A stretch of DNA of 64,000 bases from Chryseobacterium shigense. Its GTDB lineage: Bacteria; Bacteroidota; Bacteroidia; Flavobacteriales; Weeksellaceae. A program made the position numbers and the translations under genes. Of this stretch, positions 26,278 to 34,069 are shown one piece after another. Positions within the stretch are counted from its first letter, which is position 1. Each line of letters starts with the position of its first letter. The stretch spans positions 1,054,001 through 1,118,000 of the forward strand of contig NZ_JACHLC010000001.1 of NCBI RefSeq assembly GCF_014207845.1. The letters run 5' to 3'. The notes below the pieces were generated by a model. The model did no database searches. It saw nothing but the letters and a program-made list of their open reading frames with translations, and was not told where the DNA came from.

Positions 26278-27420
26278 ATGTCATTTGAATCTTTAGGATT
26301 ATCACACAATATTATTCGTTCCGTCAAAAAATTGGGCTATCTGAAACCATTTCCGATTCAGGAGCAGGCTGTTCCGGTTATTTTGCAGGGCAAAGACCTG
26401 ATGGGAATTGCACAGACAGGTTCCGGAAAAACCGCATGTTTTGTGATGCCAATTTTAGAAAAGCTGCAAAATTCAGAAGTTAAAAAAGACCGGAATGTTC
26501 AGGTTTTGATATTGGTTCCTACCCGTGAATTAGCCATTCAGATTGATGAAGTTTTCAGAGTTTTCACAGAAAATCTAAAGCGTGAGATCCGTACAATGGC
26601 TGTTTATGGCGGTGTTTCCATTAATCCGCAGATGAAAGGCATGTTTGGAGTGGAAGTTCTTATTGCAACGCCGGGCCGTTTATTAGATCTTATTGATCAT
26701 AATGCATTAAGTATTTCAGGAATTCAGCATTTGGTGATTGATGAAGCGGATAAAATGTTTCAGCTGGGGTTTGGTGAGGAAATGAACAAGCTTTTCGCTT
26801 TGATGCCTGTAGTAAAACAGACAACTTTATTTTCAGCGACTTTAAATGATAAGGTTTCTGAAATGAAAGAGCGTTTATCCATCAATCCTGTCATCATTGA
26901 AATTAAAAAAGAAGAAGTTGAGATTGACAATATTGAACAACTGGCCTATCATGTTGCTACGGAAAATAAAGGCCCTTTTTTGCGGTATTTAATTAAAGAA
27001 AAGAAAGTTGAAAAAGCTTTGATATTTGTTTCCTCTACAAGATCAGCCGATAATCTGGTGGAAAAGCTTAAAAAGAATAAAATTAAAGCAGTAGCCATCC
27101 ACAGCCAGAAATCACAGGGAGCCCGCAGAAATAATTTGGAGGAATTTAAAGTAAACGGAGCCCAGATTTTAGTAGCTACGGATCTCATTGGCCGTGGTAT
27201 ACATATTGAATCTTTACCTTGCGTAATTAATTATGAGCTTCCACGCTCACCTTTAGATTATATTCACCGGATTGGAAGAACAGGCCGTGCCAACGAAAAA
27301 GGAACCGCCATCAGCATTCTGACAGATGATGAACTGCAGCATTTCAGGGTGATTCAAAAGAAAATGGGAAGAAAAGTAACCCTGCAGAGAACAGAAGGTA
27401 TTGATTTACACGGTTATTAA
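26278..27420 (+). CDS. DEAD-box ATP-dependent RNA helicase
   Basis: 380 residues. The Q motif (FESLGLS, PFPIQEQAVP), motif I AQTGSGKT, motif II DEAD, SAT and motif VI HRIGRTGR are complete. There is almost no C-terminal extension, so this is a minimal RhlE-like helicase, likely for ribosome assembly or RNA decay. Translation could also begin 6 bp upstream (ATG at 26272). It is a single-gene unit with a terminator at 27439-27472. Confidence 0.93.
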   Translation: MSFESLGLSHNIIRSVKKLGYLKPFPIQEQAVPVILQGKDLMGIAQTGSGKTACFVMPILEKLQNSEVKKDRNVQVLILVPTRELAIQIDEVFRVFTENLKREIRTMAVYGGVSINPQMKGMFGVEVLIATPGRLLDLIDHNALSISGIQHLVIDEADKMFQLGFGEEMNKLFALMPVVKQTTLFSATLNDKVSEMKERLSINPVIIEIKKEEVEIDNIEQLAYHVATENKGPFLRYLIKEKKVEKALIFVSSTRSADNLVEKLKKNKIKAVAIHSQKSQGARRNNLEEFKVNGAQILVATDLIGRGIHIESLPCVINYELPRSPLDYIHRIGRTGRANEKGTAISILTDDELQHFRVIQKKMGRKVTLQRTEGIDLHGY

Positions 27421-27438
27421 AATATCAATTACAATAGT

Positions 27439-27472
27439 AAAGCTTCAATTTTTCAGAATTGGAGCTTTTTCA
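27439..27472 (+). terminator. Terminator of the DEAD helicase
   Basis: Arms AAAGCTTCAATT (27439-27450) and AATTGGAGCTTT, one mismatch, then T5. Confidence 0.8.
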
Positions 27473-27560
27473 TATAAACCATATCAATACAATTAATGCA
27501 TTCTTCATTTTAGATTCTTGAATTTTTGATAAATTTACAGAAACTGCTACTGAAAAAAAC

Positions 27561-27582
27561 GTCCGGAAATGAATAACCGGAC
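27561..27582. promoter_or_regulatory. GTCC-N14-GGAC palindromic motif, copy 2
   Basis: A 22-bp site with 6-bp perfect arms GTCCGG and CCGGAC, 22 bp before the DinB/BstA start codon. It matches the copy at 26120-26141. Confidence 0.5.
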
Positions 27583-27604
27583 AGGACAATTTAAAACTAT
27601 TAAA

Positions 27605-28141
27605 ATGAGCAACTTAGAACAGAAAAGATTTCCTATAGGTGAATATCAGCAACCTGAAAACATCTGCGACATCAAACTTGATGAATATATTAAAGTCATC
27701 AAAAATTTCCCTGAAAAGCTTAAAAACCTGATAGAAAACCTTTCTGACGATCAGCTGGATACTCCTTACAGAGAAGGAGGATGGACAGTTCGCCAGCTTG
27801 TAAATCATATTGCTGACAGCCATATTAACAGTTTTATCCGTCTTAAACTGGCATTAACGGAGGATAATCCCACCATAAGACCTTATGATGAAGCGAAATG
27901 GGCCGAGCTTCAGGACAGCGTCAGTATGCCCATAAAACCTGCCATGAGAATGATAAAAGGAACTCATCAAAGATGGGCTGTTTTGCTGAAAAGCCTTACC
28001 AATAAACAGTTTGAAAGAACCTTTCATCATCCGGAACAAAATCAGGATTATGATCTGAGAAATTATCTTGCCCTGTATGTCTGGCATTGCAACCATCATT
28101 TTGCCCATATTGAAAATCTGAAGAAAGAAAAAGGGTGGTAA
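27605..28141 (+). CDS. YfiT/BstA-type DinB protein (probable bacillithiol transferase)
   Basis: 178 residues from MSNLEQKRFPIGEY; the longer reading adds 12 unsupported residues. GGWTVRQLVNHIADSHINSF and LYVWHCNHHFAHIENL carry the histidines of the metal site. This subgroup of DinB proteins conjugates bacillithiol to electrophiles such as antibiotics. The YtxJ gene two places downstream supports a bacillithiol context. It is the first gene of a four-gene operon. Confidence 0.87.
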   Translation: MSNLEQKRFPIGEYQQPENICDIKLDEYIKVIKNFPEKLKNLIENLSDDQLDTPYREGGWTVRQLVNHIADSHINSFIRLKLALTEDNPTIRPYDEAKWAELQDSVSMPIKPAMRMIKGTHQRWAVLLKSLTNKQFERTFHHPEQNQDYDLRNYLALYVWHCNHHFAHIENLKKEKGW

Positions 28142-28596
28142 AGAAAAGTCTGCACAATCCGGTTTATTTTGAGGAAATTATTCACCGGATTTCCTTACTT
28201 ACTGAAAATACTCCACAAAGATGGGGAAGAATGAATGCTTCCCGGATGCTAACCCATTGTGATCTTGTTCTTAAAGTGGCCTTAGGAAAAATTGAACTTC
28301 CTGAGATTAATATCTTTTTTGAAACAATAGGAGCAGTCACCAAAGTGGAAATGCAGATCTTTAACAACGGAATTCCCCGAAACATGCCTACTTTTCGAAA
28401 ACTAATCGTTAATTTTGAATGTGATTTTAATGCATCAAGAACCAATCTGCTGAATACCCTGAAAGACTTCCGGACCGCATCTGAAAATAAAGCGCTTCCG
28501 GACCGTCACAGATTATTCGGGAAAATGACTGAAAAAGACTGGGGATTTTTAGAATACAAGCATCTTGATCACCATTTAAAACAATTTAATGTATGA
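28135..28596 (+). CDS. DUF1569 protein (DinB-like fold)
   Basis: 153 residues overlapping the previous gene by 7 bp. WGRMNASRMLTHCDLVLKVALG and LEYKHLDHHLKQF match DUF1569, which shares the DinB helical bundle and histidine placement. Its function is not established; a thiol-transfer role is inferred from the operon. It overlaps the next gene by 4 bp. Confidence 0.85.
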   Translation: MVKKSLHNPVYFEEIIHRISLLTENTPQRWGRMNASRMLTHCDLVLKVALGKIELPEINIFFETIGAVTKVEMQIFNNGIPRNMPTFRKLIVNFECDFNASRTNLLNTLKDFRTASENKALPDRHRLFGKMTEKDWGFLEYKHLDHHLKQFNV

Positions 28597-28970
28597 GTTT
28601 TTTTGACAAAATATTCGGAGGAAAAGAAGACGCCCCTGAACGTAAATCTTTCTGGAAAACACTTGAATCTGTGGAGGATCTCAATAAAGCGATTGAAAAT
28701 TCCTATCACCATAGAATTGCTATTTTCAAACATTCAACACAATGTTTCATCAGCAAAACTGTATTGAAAAATTTTGAGAGAGAGATAGATAATTTAGATC
28801 ATAAAGTGGAGTTATATTACTTAGATTTGCTAAAATATAGACTGATTTCCAATAAAATATCTGAAGACCTTGGAATCAGGCATGAAAGCCCGCAGTTAAT
28901 TGTAATAGAAGATGGAAAGGCTATTAACAGTGCATCACATGAAGATATATCCACAAATCAGCTCACATAA
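28593..28970 (+). CDS. ytxJ: YtxJ family monothiol bacilliredoxin-like protein
   Basis: 125 residues with a thioredoxin-like fold. The active segment FKHSTQCFIS has the single cysteine of YtxJ proteins, which reduce bacillithiol mixed disulphides. SPQLIVIEDGKAINSASHEDI is the usual C-terminal block. Together with the BstA-like gene it implies that the organism makes bacillithiol, although no bsh gene is in the window. Confidence 0.88.
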   Translation: MSFFDKIFGGKEDAPERKSFWKTLESVEDLNKAIENSYHHRIAIFKHSTQCFISKTVLKNFEREIDNLDHKVELYYLDLLKYRLISNKISEDLGIRHESPQLIVIEDGKAINSASHEDISTNQLT

Positions 28971-29564
28971 ATGAAGAATATAAACACTTATCTGGCTAAA
29001 GTACTCAATGTTCCTATAGAAAAAGTGAACATGTGCAGTTTACACTATGAAGTAAAGAAAATACCTAAAAACCAGTTTCTTTTACAGTATGGTGAGATCT
29101 GCAGGCATATATTCTTTGTGGAAAAAGGGCTGCTGAAAATGTATTCCATCGACAAGAACGGGAAAGAGCATATCATACAGTTTGCTCCGGAAAGCTGGCT
29201 GATTTCCGACCGAAGCAGTCTTTATTTTAACGAAAAATCAATCTACTACATAGAAGCGGTCGAAGACACGGAAGTTCTGTTTCTTCACCCCGATTTCTTC
29301 AACAAACTTGTAGAACAGTTCCCGAACAGTATTGAAAGAAGTGATTTCCTTTTACAGAAGCACATCAGAAGCCTTCAGAACAGGATCAATTCTTTACTGG
29401 GCGAAACTGCAGAAGAAAGATATATGAAATTTATTAAAATGTATCCTGATTTACTTTTAAGAGTTCCGCAGTGGATGATTGCTTCTTATCTTGGAATCAC
29501 CCCGGAAAGTCTGAGCAGGGTAAGAAAAGAACTGGCAAGGAAAAACTTCGTTCCGGACAGATAA
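28971..29564 (+). CDS. Crp/Fnr family transcriptional regulator
   Basis: 197 residues starting on the base after the YtxJ stop. A cyclic-nucleotide-binding-type barrel (about 15-120) is followed by a winged helix with SYLGITPESLSRVRKEL. There is no FNR-type cysteine cluster. Its recognition helix differs from those of the Crp/Fnr proteins at 32452 and 58955. It probably regulates the operon it ends. Confidence 0.9.
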   Translation: MKNINTYLAKVLNVPIEKVNMCSLHYEVKKIPKNQFLLQYGEICRHIFFVEKGLLKMYSIDKNGKEHIIQFAPESWLISDRSSLYFNEKSIYYIEAVEDTEVLFLHPDFFNKLVEQFPNSIERSDFLLQKHIRSLQNRINSLLGETAEERYMKFIKMYPDLLLRVPQWMIASYLGITPESLSRVRKELARKNFVPDR

Positions 29565-29566
29565 TA

Positions 29567-30979
29567 TCATATTTTTTTTGCAAGATTCCCTACCTGTTGC
29601 AGGCATAACCTGGTTTCTTCCGTCCACGGCAGTCCAATACATAGGCGCATGCAGTTTTCAAACTGATTCTGAAGGGTAAACATCCTGCCGGGAGCAATAC
29701 TGATGTTCTGTTTAATGGCAAGATCATACAGCTCAGTGGTGCGGATATTCTTATCAAACTCTACCCAAAGGGAAAGGCCTCCCTGCGGCCGGCTTGTTTT
29801 TGTGCCTTCAGGGAAATATTCTGCAATGGTCTGCACATAATTCTGATAATTATTCTGAAGTGCCCTCCTCATTTGCTGAAGATGCTTCTCATATCTTCCT
29901 GATTTGAGAAAATTGGCTACAGCCTCATTTACAATAGAAATAGATGAAGTGGAATGGAGCAGCTTAAGCTTCATGATTTTGTCCTTATACTTTCCCGGAG
30001 CAATCCACCCCACACGGTATCCCGGAGCCAGTGTCTTTGAAATTGAGCTGCAGTACAGTACATTTCCGTCCTTATCAAAAGATTTGCAGCATTTCGGACG
30101 GCTTGCCCCAAAATAAAGGTCACCGTAAACATCATCTTCAATCAGGGGAATATTATTTTCAGAAAGAATTTTTACGATCTCTTTTTTATTTTCATCCGGC
30201 ATACAGCTTCCCAGCGGTGAATTGAAATTTGGAATCAGCAGGCAAAGATCAATTTGCGGTATTACTTTTTTCAAAGCTTCAATCTCAATACCTGTGGTTG
30301 GGTGAGTGGGAAGTTCAAGGACATTTAAGCCCAAGCCATTTGCCAGTTGTAAAATACCCGGATAACACGGACTTTCAATGGCAATTGTATCACCGGGTTT
30401 TCCTAAAGCCATTAGACAGAAGGAGAGGGCATTCATACCGCCATTTGTAGTAACCAGATCATTTTCACTGAGATTCCCTCCCCATTGCAGTGAACGTACG
30501 GCAATCATTCTTCGTAATTTCAAGTTTCCCTGAAGTTCTTCATATGCTGTTCCGCCATCTTTTAATTCACGGGTTGCATTGATGATTTCTTTCTTTAATT
30601 TAGCCTGCGGCAGAAGATCTCCCGAAGGAATTCCGATAGAAAAAAAAGTAAGCCCTTTCTTTCCCATGTTTTCATAAACCTTACTGATCAGCTCGTCCGG
30701 TTCATCGTTATTGGCAATCAGGGAAGGCCTGCTTACTTCCGGAAGAGGAAGCTTTACAGACATCAGCCTGCTGACAAAATAACCTGACTGCGGCTTGGAT
30801 TCAATTAAAGACTGGGATTCAAGTTCCAGAAAAACCCGTTTCGCCGTATTCATGCTTACCTGATGTTCCTGGCACATCATTCTTACGGAAGGAAGTCTGT
30901 CTCCTGCTTTTAATACTCCGTTTCTGATCTGGGAAGCAATTCCGTCAGCAATTTCTGTATATATAAATTCTTTACTCAT
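29567..30979 (-). CDS. MocR/PdxR-type regulator (GntR HTH plus aminotransferase-like domain)
   Basis: 470 residues from MSKEFIYTEIADG. An N-terminal GntR winged helix (about 1-70, GDRLPSVRMMCQEHQVSMNTAK) is joined to a fold-type I PLP domain with the lysine in SSISKTLAPGYRVGW. Upstream ATGs at 31009 and 30997 lie in or against the promoter and are rejected. It is divergent from an EamA transporter, its likely target. The ends of this gene and the Crp/Fnr gene are only 2 bp apart. Confidence 0.92.
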   Translation of the reverse strand: MSKEFIYTEIADGIASQIRNGVLKAGDRLPSVRMMCQEHQVSMNTAKRVFLELESQSLIESKPQSGYFVSRLMSVKLPLPEVSRPSLIANNDEPDELISKVYENMGKKGLTFFSIGIPSGDLLPQAKLKKEIINATRELKDGGTAYEELQGNLKLRRMIAVRSLQWGGNLSENDLVTTNGGMNALSFCLMALGKPGDTIAIESPCYPGILQLANGLGLNVLELPTHPTTGIEIEALKKVIPQIDLCLLIPNFNSPLGSCMPDENKKEIVKILSENNIPLIEDDVYGDLYFGASRPKCCKSFDKDGNVLYCSSISKTLAPGYRVGWIAPGKYKDKIMKLKLLHSTSSISIVNEAVANFLKSGRYEKHLQQMRRALQNNYQNYVQTIAEYFPEGTKTSRPQGGLSLWVEFDKNIRTTELYDLAIKQNISIAPGRMFTLQNQFENCMRLCIGLPWTEETRLCLQQVGNLAKKI

Positions 30980-30986
30980 TTTTGCA

Positions 30987-31027
30987 ACTGTGTTCATGCA
31001 AATATACAAAACTGAGACTGTGTTTAT
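30987..31027. promoter_or_regulatory. Direct repeats around the MocR promoter
   Basis: ACTGTGTTCAT (30987-30997) and ACTGTGTTTAT (31017-31027), 30 bp apart, flank the minus-strand -7 box TATATTTG (30999-31006). Direct repeats near this spacing are typical MocR targets. Confidence 0.55.
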
Positions 31028-31070
31028 TCATTTCAGCTTTCTAATTTTGAATTATTAAAAAAATATAGAA

Positions 31071-31955
31071 ATGATGACTGACAAAATATCCAAAGATGAA
31101 AATATAAGCGGATGGATCAACGGGTTTATAGGAGTAGTATTATTCAGTGGCGGACTGCCTGCCACCAAATTAGCGGTGATGGAAATGAGCCCGATTTTTG
31201 TAACAATAGTACGTGCTGCCATTGCAGGGATACTGGCTTTTATGGTTTTGTGGATAGGTAAAGAAAAACGGCCTGTAAAACAACAGCTCATACCATTGCT
31301 TTTGGTATCGCTCGGCTGTGTGGTTGGGTTTCCGCTTCTTTCTGCATTGGCTCTTCAATATCTTACTTCTGCACATTCTATTGTATTTTTAGGAATGCTG
31401 CCTTTGGCAACTGCCATATTTGGAGTGTTCCGGGGTGGAGAAAAGCCTCATCCGGTATTCTGGCTCTTTTCTATTGTGGGAAGCCTTTTAGTAATAGGAT
31501 ATGCGGTTTCACAAGGGATTTCTGCTTCGCCAATTGGCGATATGCTAATGCTTCTGGCGGTTATTCTATGTGGAATGGGATATGCTGAAGGTGCAAAACT
31601 GTCAAAAACATTAGGCGGCTGGCAGGTGATTTCCTGGGCCCTGGTATTGGCATTGCCGGTTATGATCCCTTTATTTTTTATTTACTTTCCCGACCATATT
31701 GAGACTGTAAGCTTTAAAGGGTGGTTTGGAATGGCTTATATTTCCCTTTTCAGCATGTTTATCGGTTTTATATTCTGGTACAAAGGCCTGGCGCAAGGCG
31801 GTATTGCTACAGTGGGGCAACTACAGTTATTACAGCCTTTTTTCGGACTTGGACTGGCAGCTTATTTCCTTCATGAGAAGGTAAGTATAGGAATGCTGGC
31901 TGTTACTGTAGGAGTTATTTTATGTGTTGCCGGGACTAAAAAATTTGCAAAATAA
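31071..31955 (+). CDS. EamA/DMT superfamily transporter
   Basis: 294 residues with ten predicted membrane segments in two EamA repeats. FSGGLPATKLAVMEMSP opens the first repeat and QLLQPFFGLGLAAYFLHEKVS closes the second. Such carriers export amino acids or other metabolites. Its divergent MocR neighbour suggests control by a PLP-linked amine or amino acid. Translation may start at 31071 or 31074. Confidence 0.9.
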   Translation: MMTDKISKDENISGWINGFIGVVLFSGGLPATKLAVMEMSPIFVTIVRAAIAGILAFMVLWIGKEKRPVKQQLIPLLLVSLGCVVGFPLLSALALQYLTSAHSIVFLGMLPLATAIFGVFRGGEKPHPVFWLFSIVGSLLVIGYAVSQGISASPIGDMLMLLAVILCGMGYAEGAKLSKTLGGWQVISWALVLALPVMIPLFFIYFPDHIETVSFKGWFGMAYISLFSMFIGFIFWYKGLAQGGIATVGQLQLLQPFFGLGLAAYFLHEKVSIGMLAVTVGVILCVAGTKKFAK

Positions 31956-32451
31956 TATTATGATCCAGATCATAAAAGGTTGCTTTAAAAATGTATTATT
32001 TTTGAATATACACAACAAAATATAACTATTTATGAAATATCCTTTGAGCATCAATTTGCAAATACTACAATAATTACTTCTTCATTATATTCATTTTTTA
32101 TTAAGTTTTTTAATATCCTTCAGTCATCTGCAAGGATATTTAACTGCTATAGAATTTAAATTTAATAATTTTCAAACAATTATCTTTTTTAATATTAAAT
32201 AACTACCATAAGTTTTAATTCAAACACAATTTGATAATTAATTTAACTTACTTTAACAATAAATTCAAACAATAAGGTTCGATATTTGCATATGATTTAC
32301 AGAATCTCATATTCAATGAAATTTTAATTTGTAAAAAGCATTAGCATGCTGATAGAGAAAATAAATAACCCGATTATAATAATTTTCATCAAAAAGCAAT
32401 TTCAATAAAAAATTTCACTATTTTTTATTGAACATATTAAAAAACATACTT
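31956..32451 (+). promoter_or_regulatory. Long leader of the Crp/Fnr gene with FNR-like site 1
   Basis: A perfect palindrome TTATGATC-CA-GATCATAA (31958-31975) lies 30.5 bp before a TATTTTTG box (31997-32004). No TTG -33 element is at the usual distance, which fits an activator-dependent promoter. A 13-codon frame (32032-32073), a 9-bp hairpin AATATCCTT/AAGGATATT near 32110-32140 and a variant box GATATTTG (32281-32288) follow. The rest is AT-rich with no recognisable gene. Confidence 0.6.
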
Positions 32452-33066
32452 ATGAAAACAATAAGCTGCATGAATATAGGCGAAGATATTCTATATTCAT
32501 ACGGAGGGGAAATCAGACAATATAAAAAAGGGGAGCTTATATACAGGGAAGGGGATCATGCTCTGTATTATTTCCAGATTGTCAACGGAAAAGTAAAGCT
32601 CAATAATTATGACGAAGAAGGAAAAGAATTTATACATAACATTTTTGGAGGAAAACAGAGCTTTGGAGATTCATTGCTTTTTTTAGATAAATTTTATCCG
32701 ACCAATGCAGTATGTATAGGCCCTTCAGAAATTATAAGGGTCCCAAAGGAACAGTTTCTGAAATTAATAAAGACAGAACCTAAGTTTTCTCTGGAAATGA
32801 ACGCATGTCTTTCCCAAAGGCTCTATTTCAAGGCCATTATGCTTCAGAGTATGGCTTCCCTGAATCCTGCCTCAAGGCTTACAGGGCTGCTGGATTATCT
32901 TAAGAGCTATCATGACGACAGCTGCGGGAGCTGCTTCCAGGTAGAACTTACGAGACAGCAGATTGCCAACCTGGTTGGTTTGCGTGTAGAAACTGTTATC
33001 CGCGCTTTGAAAAAAATGGGAAAAGAAGGATACATCACCATAGAAAACAGGAAAATAATCTATTAA
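32452..33066 (+). CDS. Crp/Fnr family transcriptional regulator, paralogue A
   Basis: 204 residues from MKTISCMNIG; the TTG-started longer frame is rejected. An effector barrel (about 15-125, with YKKGELIYREGD and GKVKLNNYDEEGKEFI) is followed by a winged helix with LTRQQIANLVGLRVETVIRALKKM. The recognition helix RVETVIRA is identical in paralogue B (58955). Cysteines are scattered and do not form an FNR cluster. FNR-like sites lie just upstream and just downstream, so it likely regulates itself and the stress genes that follow. Confidence 0.9.
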   Translation: MKTISCMNIGEDILYSYGGEIRQYKKGELIYREGDHALYYFQIVNGKVKLNNYDEEGKEFIHNIFGGKQSFGDSLLFLDKFYPTNAVCIGPSEIIRVPKEQFLKLIKTEPKFSLEMNACLSQRLYFKAIMLQSMASLNPASRLTGLLDYLKSYHDDSCGSCFQVELTRQQIANLVGLRVETVIRALKKMGKEGYITIENRKIIY

Positions 33067-33086
33067 ACCTATAAGAGTTGAATTAA

Positions 33087-33131
33087 TATGATTTAGGTCA
33101 TAAAAAAGTGAATTATTGAGGTGTATATTTG
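33087..33131 (+). promoter_or_regulatory. FNR-like site 2 and promoter of the stress operon
   Basis: The palindrome TATGATTTAGGTCATA (33087-33102) is centred 29.5 bp before TATATTTG (33124-33131). The spacing suits class II activation. The downstream unit begins at 33307. Confidence 0.6.
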
Positions 33132-33306
33132 AAGTATCAGGTTTCAACATAATTTCCAATCCCTCAGGTAAGGTAGAAAAATTCATTATTTCCGGTATAG
33201 CGCAACCTATTTATAAGTATTCATTCAGAATAAAGCTCAGGGAAATTGATGTTGAAGTGAAAATAAAATTTTTCGAAAGGACCTATCAACTCAATTACTC
33301 AAATAT

Positions 33307-33609
33307 ATGGATTGTCAAAAAATAGTAAAGACCCTGAAACATAAAGACTTTATCAAGGTTTCCAATAAAGGTGGCTGGTTTGAAGAAGGCGCAGCTGTTT
33401 ATGCCAAAGAGATCAAGGATCATATTTTTTTATTATTTGTGATCCTGAAAGATGTAGAAATTGAAAATATTCAGGCTCTGATCGCGCATTTCGACTGCTT
33501 CGGCAGTATAGGTCTGAAAGAACCGGAACAGATCATGTTTTATCTTTCCATCAAAGACAAGGAAGACCTGCACTATTTTGAGAAATATTTAAGAATTCCC
33601 GATAACTAA
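33307..33609 (+). CDS. Unknown 100-residue protein
   Basis: A small soluble protein with a mixed alpha/beta pattern and no recognisable family. GGWFEEGAAVYAKEI and a central hydrophobic strand HIFLLFVILKDVEI are its main features. It is the first gene after the site-2 promoter and lies 14 bp before another unknown gene and then katE, so a stress role is inferred from position. Confidence 0.7.
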   Translation: MDCQKIVKTLKHKDFIKVSNKGGWFEEGAAVYAKEIKDHIFLLFVILKDVEIENIQALIAHFDCFGSIGLKEPEQIMFYLSIKDKEDLHYFEKYLRIPDN

Positions 33610-33623
33610 TAACCGCTGAGAAT

Positions 33624-34010
33624 ATGATATTTGAAAACGACACTTTAAGACATTCCGGGTTGAATGATAAAAACAATATGATAGAGAATGAGTCTTTATT
33701 TCCCAATGTTATCAATTCTTACGGAGTTACTGCTTTTCTCATCAAATCATTGGAAAAGATAAAAAATAACGCAAAGTGCGATATTCTGAAAAATGTAATC
33801 GACAATTATATTAACGAGTACTTTCTGAATATCCGTGAATATCATAGCGAAAAAACCGTTGATCCGGGCAGCATGGACACGGAAATCAATATTGAAAATT
33901 CTTCATTCACCCTATATGCCAAAACAGCATATTACAAAGTATTAAAAGAAGAGGAATATCTTAATAAAGTACTGAGCACCTTAGAAAAAGACAGGGCCGG
34001 AACAGAATAA
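33624..34010 (+). CDS. Unknown 128-residue protein
   Basis: A mostly helical, acidic soluble protein without recognised domains. It has no signal peptide. It sits between another unknown gene and katE, all on the same strand without visible terminators, so it probably belongs to the same stress-inducible unit. Confidence 0.7.
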   Translation: MIFENDTLRHSGLNDKNNMIENESLFPNVINSYGVTAFLIKSLEKIKNNAKCDILKNVIDNYINEYFLNIREYHSEKTVDPGSMDTEINIENSSFTLYAKTAYYKVLKEEEYLNKVLSTLEKDRAGTE

Positions 34011-34069
34011 CCCCGTGACAGATTTAGTTTGACTTTTTAACCTTCACACCACATTAAAAATAAATTGAT

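Noticed and set aside
33116..33325. 69-residue frame between the Crp/Fnr gene and the 100-residue gene
   Set aside because: It begins with TTG inside the FNR-like promoter region and overlaps the next gene; no protein-like features.
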